A stretch of DNA of 64,000 nucleotides from Selaginella moellendorffii. Its lineage: Eukaryota; Streptophyta; Lycopodiopsida; Selaginellales; Selaginellaceae. The stretch covers positions 4,504,691 to 4,568,690 of the forward strand of contig NW_003314261.1 in assembly GCF_000143415.4 (NCBI RefSeq). Direction: 5' to 3'. The number at the start of each line of letters is the position of its first letter. The stretch's first letter is position 1. Shown piece by piece: positions 57,104-64,000 of this stretch. A program made the position numbers and the translations under genes. The notes under the pieces are model-generated. The model saw only the letters and a program-made list of their open reading frames with translations, had not been told where the DNA came from and searched no databases.

Positions 57104-58480
57104 CCTCGCAGCTGGGAAGAAAATGGAGACCTAAAAAACCTAAAAACCCTCTTCTTTGAGGATCGAACACGCAACCTTCGAGGAGCTTTACCGTGTCAAA
57201 GTTACGCGATCCTGGATGCTGGAGAACATTAAAAGAAGAGAAAGTGATGGCTCCACGAAAAGAAAAAATCAAGAGAAACAAAACAGGAGAATGGGACTTA
57301 CGAGCATGCAAACAAGCACGCAACGCCGTAGTCGAGCTGGGAGTTTTCAGAGCTCCTCCGCAAGATACGCTTCCAAATCTTTGAAAATAAAGGAAGCGAT
57401 TGTCAGTCGCAGTCGAGTTAGCATGAACGAATGCAATGTTTCAATCAGTCAGGTAAGGCACTGGAATGGAACGCAAATTCAAGCAACTTGCAAGGAGCGA
57501 TCAACACGACTTTGCCATCCTCAGCTCACCTTGTGTACTGACTTACCTCCTCTTTCTCTCTCCCCAATCTCTTTCTCTTTTTCAACACCTTCGCAGTCTT
57601 GGCGGTGCTGCGAGCTATCCATTTCCACAGGATAAGTTAAAGGCGGTCGCACTTCAGCCTGTTTGAAAAGAGAAAGAGATAGTGTGAGAGAGGAAGATTA
57701 GCCAGTAAACGCAGCTTCTTGCCTGAACAGACGACTTACTATAACTCGCCATATGTCCGGTACTCCTACGTGCATCCTCGTCGTCGCATCCTTGCCTCAA
57801 GCCACTAGCAACTTTGATAGCCACGCTCGAAGTAACAGCAGCAAACTAACCGCGTGGGCGATGGACCTTACAGCACCACCATGCTTAGCAATCACGATAG
57901 AATTAAACGGAGCTTTCCTGTACCTGGATGGGAACAGGAACCAGCTGAGCCGAGAGTCAAGCCGCGCTCTTAACACGGTCAAGGAAGTACTTCGCTGGAG
58001 AGATCCATATCCATATCGTATAACTTGGTGACAAGTACATCTCCGACGTTCACAGCTCTCTCGTTCATATTCCTTGCTTGCTGCCACAGAGTCTCAAAAA
58101 ACGTAAGAAAGTTTCAAAGGAGCTAAAGTGTAGATAGAGTACCTTTTCACTAAGCTCCCAAAAATTTTCGAGCAAAGCTCATTCAATGCGAATCTCAAAC
58201 GAACCAGAGCTCGTCGCTCCACCGTTTGAATCCGGACGAACCTCGCCTTAGCTGCGACGTCCACCATCTGTCCGGACAGCTCAACTGCGTAAAGAAGTAG
58301 TAACACTCGCCTCGGCTGGCACAACAAGGACACCCTCCGGGAATGTCAAATGATTGAAAGTTAAGTGGAACCAATTCCCAAAGCACAAGGCAAGGCATTC
58401 TCGCAAATATGCGGCTGCTGCTGCCAGAAGGCCTATACTAAAATACTCGTCAGATCTACTGTCACTCCAGCTTAGAGTCA
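57104..58480 (-). other. Unresolved exon-like segments, possible unknown gene
   Basis: Several minus-strand segments look coding but I could not join them into one frame. Around 58,479-58,330 there is GLLAAAAAYLRECLALCFG. Around 58,290-58,145 (acceptor TTTACGCAG, donor AAAAG|GTACTC) there is QMVDVAAKARFVRIQTVERR. Around 58,070-57,985 there is MNERAVNVGDVLVTKLYDMD, with donor GAA|GTACTT. Around 57,660-57,550 there is AEVRPPLTYPVEMDSSQHRQ. Family unknown to me. It could be a real gene with atypical junctions, a pseudogene, or chance frames in genic-composition DNA. Confidence 0.3.
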
Positions 58481-58873
58481 TCTAACTTAGTCTTTTTATA
58501 CACTAGAAAATAAACCGAAAGTATGGTTTATAGCAGAAAATAAAGCCAAACACAAACCGACAACACACAAGACAAGACAACGCATGACAAAACGAACACG
58601 AAGCTCAACGAAGAACATGGAAAAATACCTCGGCTTGAAAAGTCTCTCCGAAGCCTTTTATAAACTCATCGTTTCGGCCACGAGAACGTAGCCTCTACTT
58701 ACAATTCCCGCTTTAGAACCTGCTGGATCTGTAACAGCAGGCCTCTCATCAGTACTATGAAATCCCCAGGACCTGCTAAACTGGAGCTGGAAGCAGCTAT
58801 ACATATATGTATAACCCATGTAAAAAACTGTGGCCCGATCGTAAGTGATACCGAACATTTCCCCCCTCTCATC
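58481..58873. other. Short intergenic region
   Basis: About 390 bp 3' of the TPD1-like gene. ACATATATGTATA near 58,800 may be part of its 3' UTR. No gene seen. Confidence 0.45.
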
Positions 58874-59524
58874 CTAGACACCGGAAGAACACGACACCGC
58901 AGACTGGACTCTCAAAGGATACTGGAAGGAATTCGCGTAGTGGAAAAAGATACTCTCACCTCCACTGATGGCTTTACCATCGTTAACGATGCAGTCGTTG
59001 TAGCCGACCCTCTTGAAGATCTTGGGATTGACGAGCTTGGCGGACGCGAACCAGCCGCAAGCAATGTGGATGTTGGACAAGGGGCAGCCCACCACGCAGA
59101 GATTGATGATCTGGACGCTGTAAGTTGGGATGCCATTGGGGAGCGGACTGGAGCGGCCTTGGAAGACACTGATGTCCGACTTGGTACACTCGTCCGAGAT
59201 ACGATCTAGAGAAGGAAAGTTATAGCTGAGTGTTTTCGCCAAAGTGTGAAAGCTGAGTAGAGAACGCTTGCTTACTAGTGCCGAGATTTCTTCGTTTCCT
59301 GCTATAGAGCTGGCTTGCGAGGAGGCGTCGGCTCCAACTCGCAGACTCGACTGTTGAGTTCCTTTGAGATATTTCCAGCAATTCTACACAATAGAAGTTT
59401 GATCGATTGAAATGGCACCGACAAGGAAAAAAATATCCATACCTGGTGGAGATTCGTCGGCGCTGGATAGCTGAATGATCAGGAGAAACACAAGAACGGC
59501 TTGGATCCAAACGAGACGCGGCAT
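58874..59524 (-). CDS. TPD1: TPD1-like secreted protein
   Basis: TPD1 is a small secreted ligand of the EMS1/EXS receptor kinase that specifies tapetum in anthers; relatives occur in all vascular plants. Three exons, 59524-59443, 59383-59276 and 59205-58874, give 173 residues. Signal peptide: VWIQAVLVFLLIIQLSSADE. A variable basic region with RKRR (possible processing site) precedes the conserved Cys-rich domain: DECTKSDISVF, LPNGIPTYSVQIINLCVVGC, NIHIACGWFASAKLVNPKIF, YNDCIVNDG and FHYANSFQYPL. All six conserved Cys of the family appear present. In a plant without flowers a role in sporangium tapetum is plausible but inferred. Confidence 0.9.
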
Positions 59525-59847
59525 CGATCGATCTATCACTAGATATTTCACGGATTCCAGCATGCAATAGCTCTTGCCTGGCCGCCCGCATTCACAGCAT
59601 TTCCCACGGTGCAAGAGCTGAATCAAGCTTCCTGGAATCAAGAAGGGCCATTCTTTCCTCTCCCCTGCCAATGCTCGCCGGAGAAAGGAATGCCGGAGGG
59701 AGACACGATCGAAAGCGCTCGGACCTCCGGATCACCGGAGAATGCAGGCCGATCGCGCGCCGGCGTGGATCGATCGCCAATCCAGTGATAGGGCAACAGC
59801 GCTATCAAAATCACTGCGCACGCTCCAGACTCAGACGCTTTCTCCAA

Positions 59848-60141
59848 TCATTCCCCCACCACACATGCTTCTACTGCTTGTGGAAATGAGCTAGGGTTCT
59901 TGAGCACACGAGGGCGCCAGACAACATAAAAACACTTTCTCATCAGCTGTGGAGCCTTCTTGTCCGTCGATGGCCCACGAATCCACCGGCCAGACTCGAA
60001 GGCCACCTTGGCAGCCCCCCAGCCGCTGATTTTCTCGTTACCAACGGCCCGGATGAATTGAAAAGGCCAAAGCTCGTGCGGAGGGGAAAGTGACGCCAAC
60101 TCGGTAACTACGGCCGGCGGCGAAGATTCTGCGGAGCTCAT
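59848..60141 (-). CDS. Small hypothetical protein
   Basis: A 97-codon frame with its own ATG and stop begins MSSAESSPP and contains ELWPFQFIRAVGNEKISGWG and CFYVVWRPRV. I do not recognise it. It lies alone between the TPD1-like gene and the basic-protein gene. Either a short lineage-specific gene, an exon of a longer one or a fortuitous frame. No splice partner was found, and no promoter element stands out. Confidence 0.3.
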   Translation of the reverse strand: MSSAESSPPAVVTELASLSPPHELWPFQFIRAVGNEKISGWGAAKVAFESGRWIRGPSTDKKAPQLMRKCFYVVWRPRVLKNPSSFPQAVEACVVGE

Positions 60142-60379
60142 TTACAGTTAGTAACTACTGCCGGCGTGGTAAAAAAGTGGACGGTTAATTGCCTAGTGGA
60201 TGTAGGGATATACCCCGCATCGGGCTGTCCTTCGATCAATGCAACACCGAGCGTAGCTAGCTCGTCAAATTTACTACGCTTCCATTTACTAGACCCCTTA
60301 CTATAGCTCGCTCCTTCAATTTTAAAACACTGGCGGCATATTCGTGCGGGTTTGCAAGAATATCCTCCCAGTACTTTGC

Positions 60380-61191
60380 TCAGATTCTCCTTCCCGGGCC
60401 TTGGGAGAAAGCATCACTCCACATTCCACCTTGGTCGCGCTCGTCCCATCTTTTAGCCTCTGCGAACGCGTCCTTGAATGGGACCGTGCAATCCACCGAG
60501 CCAGCCTCGTATTGGCGCTTCATCTTCTTCATGCCGGCGAGGTGATGGCGCAGTGCCTCCTCGTGGGCCTTTTGGAGCGCGGTTTTCTTCACGGGAGGAC
60601 CCCTCCGCCCTTCTTGGAACGCTTTGATCCTCTCCTCGCTCAGGCATTGATCGCGCAGCCTCTCCTGGAGCGTCAATTCGGCCTGTTGCGACATCAAGAT
60701 CGATCAAAAACTCGTGTCAAAGATGGAATTTGAGAACTCACTTCGACAATTTCGCGAGCCAGCCGCTTGTGCCATGGATTCCTCTTCAATCCGAATGCCT
60801 TCATCACTTCCATCTGCCGGGAAGCAAAAAGAGACGCGGGGTGATCGCTAGAAGTAACGCTGGGAGGAAAGAGAGTGATCGTCACAGCTAGCAAGGAAGA
60901 GAAGTCACTTACTCGAGAGCTATAAATTCCGACTCTGGATGCCGCGTGAGGAACGATTCTATAAACGCATCCTCTGGCTGCCGCTCCTTCTTCGTCTTCT
61001 TGGTCACCAGAGGCTCTTCTTGCATTCTGGATAAACCCAATCAATCCAGGATCAAAATGCCGGTCGATCAGTCGATTGAATTCTAACCTGCGCGCGGCCT
61101 TCATCCAGACCTGCTCGGGGATCCATCCCGCCTCCACGGCCTGCAGCGCCTTGGCCAGCATTTTCCCCTTCATGAACGTCGCCTTGCCCAT
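60380..61191 (-). CDS. Conserved-looking basic protein of unknown function
   Basis: I do not recognise the family with confidence. Exon 1 (from ATG 61191) reads MGKATFMKGKMLAKALQAVE then PEQVWMKAARR. Exon 2 continues MQEEPLVTKKTKKERQPEDA then FIESFLTRHPESEFIAL. A 53-bp intron ending CTCCCAG, or one slightly longer ending TTCTAG, leads in frame to FASRQMEVMKAFGLKRNPWH. After a phase-0 intron comes AELTLQERLRDQCLSEERIK, a Lys/Arg/His-rich helical region and an acidic-aromatic end. The basic, helical, short-exon design resembles mitochondrial ribosomal proteins, but that is only a guess. The apparent junction at GGCAG|ATGG breaks frame and is not used. Divergent from MKK3 across 170 bp. Confidence 0.7.
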
Positions 61192-61361
61192 CTCGCTCGT
61201 AAAACCCTACGCGAAGAACCCTAAAAATGCCCACAGCCCTAACTACCGGGCTTTGTTGCCCATTTGGTGCCTTTTAATTTTCTTGTGTGTGCGTTTTTTT
61301 CGTTTTGGGGGCTTATGTAGGGCGCGGCGGGCCGCTCCTCGATCGCCTGGGATCGATCACC
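61192..61361. promoter_or_regulatory. Bidirectional promoter of basic-protein gene and MKK3
   Basis: The two start codons are 170 bp apart and divergent. AAACCCTA (telo-box) at 61202-61209 and a second AACCCTAA close by sit next to the minus-strand start. Confidence 0.6.
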
Positions 61362-63522
61362 ATGGATCAGATGAAGAAGAAGCTGATGCCGCTCATCAAC
61401 ATGCGGCCAGACATGTCGATTGATGCCTCGGCGTCCTACAAGGTGAGTGTCGATCAAGAGAATTGGAAATTTCGCCCCCCTGGATCGAATGCCCGGGGTT
61501 TCCAGAGCGCGCACCGCACCTGGCGCTCTGGAAATCTCTAGGGTTTCGTCTCTGTGTGATCGATCTTGGGAATTCCCTTGGTTGTCGGTGCTAATTCAGC
61601 TTGCTGGCGGCACAGGTCACGGATGGAGGGACCTTGAATCTTCTGAGCAGATCTTGTGGCGAGTATAATATCAATCAGCTGGGCCTCCAGAAGAAGAGCT
61701 CTGCCGGTGGAGACGACAAAGACGACAAGGAGAGAACTTATCAATGCGCGTCCAACGAAATGTGCGTTTTTGGAGCAATTGGATGGGGAGCTAGCAGCGT
61801 CGTTCGCAAGGCTATTCATATTCCAACGCATCGGATTCTCGCCCTCAAGAAGATCAACGTCTTTGAGAAGGTTTTCTTTCCAAGTTCCTTTTTCTTCTTC
61901 GAGATGGTGATGATCTTTTTTTCTTTGGCTTCTCCCTTTGCGTTTGATTCAGGAAAAACGTCAACAGTTGCTAAACGAGATTCGGACACTGTGCGAAGCG
62001 CCCATGGCGAAAGGCCTTGTAGAGTTTTACGGGGCGTTTTATTCGCCTGATAGCGGACAGATTAGCATAGCGTTGGAGTACATGGATGGAGGATCACTTG
62101 CGGATATCGTGCGAAACAAGAAGTTTATTCCTGAGCCGATTCTGTCGGTCATCACACGAAAAGTTTTACAGGTAAAGCCTCACCTTTACGGTAAGCTTCG
62201 CTTTTTCGCGTGCTCGCAATCAGTCACGAAAGTTGTGTGTTATTTTCCAGGGCTTGCAGTTTCTTCACGGAGTAAGACATCTAGTTCACCGAGACATTAA
62301 ACCTGCAAACCTTCTAATCAATCTGATAGGTGAGCCGAAAATCACAGATTTTGGGATCAGTGCTGGCCTTGACAACTCCATTGCCATGGTATGCGTTCGC
62401 ATCTTAGTGACCAAGCTCAAGCCTGCTTAATTTGCACTTTGCTTGGCAGTGTGCCACGTTTGTCGGCACGGTGACTTACATGTCTCCAGAGAGAATCAAC
62501 AACGAGTGCTACTCGTACCCGGCGGATATCTGGAGTCTGGGACTTGCGTTGCTGGAGTGTGGTACTGGAGAGTTCCCTTACAACGCTAGCAAGGGCCCTG
62601 TGAATCTGATGCTTCAAGTAAGGTTTTTGTCCTGGTAGCCGACACTACTCTCCTGTATGTTCTGATCTGTGTAAGTTGCTTACAGGTAATGTATGATCCG
62701 TCTCCAGCCCCGCCTGCGGACAGATTCTCCTGCGAGTTTCGGTCGTTTGTGGAAGCATGCCTACGAAAAGATGCCGATACAAGGCCAACAGCAGAACAGG
62801 TTGGAATTTATTTCGGCTCCCAGAGGTCCCCAGTTTTACATGTTCGTTTCTGCTGCAGCTTTTACAACACCCATTTATTAAGAAGTACGAGAACGCAGAT
62901 GTTGACTTGGCTGGTTTTGTGCACAGTGTCTTCGATCCAACAGAGCGGTTGAAAGACCTGTCTGATGTAAGATGTTTTGTTTTCTCTCTTCCACTTGACT
63001 TACTGATCATTGAGACGCTGCAGATGCTTACGGTCCATTACTACATGCTGTTTGACGGTCCTGACTCGCTATGGCATCACATGAAGACTTTCTACCGCCA
63101 AAACTCGACTTTCTCGTGAGTTTGCTTTTCTCGTCTGCCGGTCCCCTTTAATTCCCTCCTTACGCAGGTTCGCGAACCAAACCGTCTGCGGTCTGGATCA
63201 AGTGTTCACGACGCTCACGGACATCCGCAACATGCTGGCCGGGGAGCGAGCCGAGGAGAGGCTCGTTCACGTCGTGGAGAACTTGCAGTGCTGCGCGTAC
63301 TCCAAGCGGGGCATCGTGATCCGGGTGTCCGGGGCCTTCGTGCTGGGGAGCCACTTCATTCCGACCAGCGACGGCATCCAAGTGGAGGGACTCCTGGCCA
63401 GCCCGTCCTTGGACGTCCAGAGCCGGCAGATGGGAACGTTTAGCGAGCAGTTTGTGATGGAGCCGGCCGAGCAACAAGGCTCCTTTTTCATCTCCAAGCA
63501 GGAGCTCTACATCCAGCAATAG
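61362..63522 (+). CDS. MKK3: MAP kinase kinase 3 with C-terminal NTF2-like domain
   Basis: Dual-specificity kinase of the group B MAPKKs, acting in jasmonate, ABA and dormancy signalling in seed plants. About nine exons; ATG 61362 in good context (ACCATGG), stop TAG at 63520-63522. Kinase features: glycine-rich loop [11 protein letters not shown] with ALKK, catalytic [24 protein letters not shown], and activation segment [13 protein letters not shown], identical in layout to AtMKK3. Then [21 protein letters not shown]. After the kinase domain ([17 protein letters not shown]) an NTF2-like domain begins [12 protein letters not shown] and continues through [15 protein letters not shown] to [14 protein letters not shown]. 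This domain is unique to MKK3 among plant MAPKKs and is complete here. Confidence 0.95.
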
Positions 63523-63883
63523 TGAAGAAACTATGGCTGCTGCTACAAGCGCTACACAGGCGGGACAGGGAAAACAAGCGCGATCAAATGAGCTCCAAGT
63601 CAATCAGCCACAGGGCATCTCACAGATTTGGGAAGAAGTTCTTAGCGAGAAGCCACAGAGACGACGGTGACGAAGAGGTTTCTTTCAAGTTATGGCAAAG
63701 CGATAGGAAGGAAATAATGCCGAGTTTTTTTTTTCTGTAAACTATGTTGTAAAGTATGGTGGAAGAAAGTGGTTTTGTTTATATCTTAAACTTTGGATTC
63801 TAAGCCTTTAAAGTAAAGTAGTTGTTAGGGTTTTTGGTTTTTGTTGGTAGCTAGGGCTGATCGAGAGCGCGCTACGCTTGGGA
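63523..63883. other. MKK3 3' flank and upstream region of next gene
   Basis: About 360 bp containing a probable 3' UTR (poly-T run near 63,725) and then GTTAGGGTTTTTGG near 63,826, a telo-box-like 5' leader sequence. Confidence 0.45.
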
Positions 63884-64000
63884 ATGAAGGAGCCCGTGGC
63901 TGTAAGGCAGATTTCTTCTTTCTCGCGTGATGACCGTGTGTGCGATCTCCATCAGGTGGCAAGAGCAGCGATTCCCGAGCGGCAGTCATCGAGATCGCCG
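63884..64000 (+). CDS. Start of an unidentified gene, cut by window end
   Basis: From ATG 63884 the frame stays open for 39 codons to the window edge (MKEPVAVRQISSFSRDDRVC onward), preceded by a leader with a TAGGGTTTTT motif. Possible donors (GCT|GTAAGG, CAG|GTGGC) exist inside it. Too short to assign. Confidence 0.35.
   Translation, partial: MKEPVAVRQISSFSRDDRVCDLHQVARAAIPERQSSRSP

Noticed and set aside
60809-60930. Frameshift in the gene at 60,380-61,191
   Set aside because: The frame break appears only if the acceptor next to MEVMKAFG is used; earlier acceptors (CTCCCAG or TTCTAG) restore the frame.
1-64000. CRISPR arrays, bacterial operons or phage-like islands
   Set aside because: No regular spacer-repeat arrays or prokaryotic gene organisation; spliced plant genes throughout.

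Overview
The window is nuclear DNA of a land plant. The genes carry many very short introns (about 45-110 bp) with GT-AG borders. They encode plant families such as SDIR1, HIT4, TPD1-like, CYP71-clan P450, BAHD and MKK3 with an NTF2 tail, and decayed PPR fragments are present. Compact genes, very small introns and an AT-rich, transposon-filled background fit a lycophyte such as Selaginella moellendorffii best. That assignment is inference, because no database was searched.

Layout. Bases 1-15,700 are an AT-rich, essentially gene-free block. It holds a ~120-bp satellite-like array, decayed LTR-retrotransposon pieces, a pair of diverged ~0.8-1 kb direct repeats that look like the LTRs of a non-autonomous element, and a 12-bp minisatellite. 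A sharp compositional switch near 15.7 kb opens a gene island (15.7-28.8 kb): isopentenyl-diphosphate isomerase, HIT4, a UBC7-type E2, a tandem pair of WI12/SnoaL-like genes, an O-fucosyltransferase-family gene and a Gln-rich gene of unknown function. Bases 28.8-32.6 kb hold repeats, a Copia-like gag relic and PPR pseudogene debris, followed by an intronless BAHD acyltransferase. Bases 34.1-38.9 kb are a second AT-rich repeat desert. From 39 kb to the end the DNA is gene-dense: 1-Cys peroxiredoxin, CKS1, P450, core alpha-1,3-fucosyltransferase, class B HSF, TAF8, a Pro-rich membrane protein, PRP19, mitochondrial SSB, SDIR1, a TPD1-like secreted protein, an uncharacterised basic protein, MKK3 and the start of one more gene.

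The neighbours do not form an operon or obvious gene cluster. Most are housekeeping genes (splicing, TFIID, cell cycle, organelle DNA, isoprenoid). Several belong to families with stress or ABA roles (SDIR1, 1-Cys Prx, MKK3, HSFB, HIT4, WI12), and two of these loci have G-box/ABRE motifs in their promoters. Three gene pairs are head-to-head with short shared promoters, two of them with telo-box motifs. I found no convincing new multi-gene system. The most interesting unexplained items are the Gln-rich gene at 27.8-28.8 kb, the basic protein at 60.4-61.2 kb, unresolved exon-like segments at 57.2-58.5 kb, and the large satellite and LTR-like repeats.
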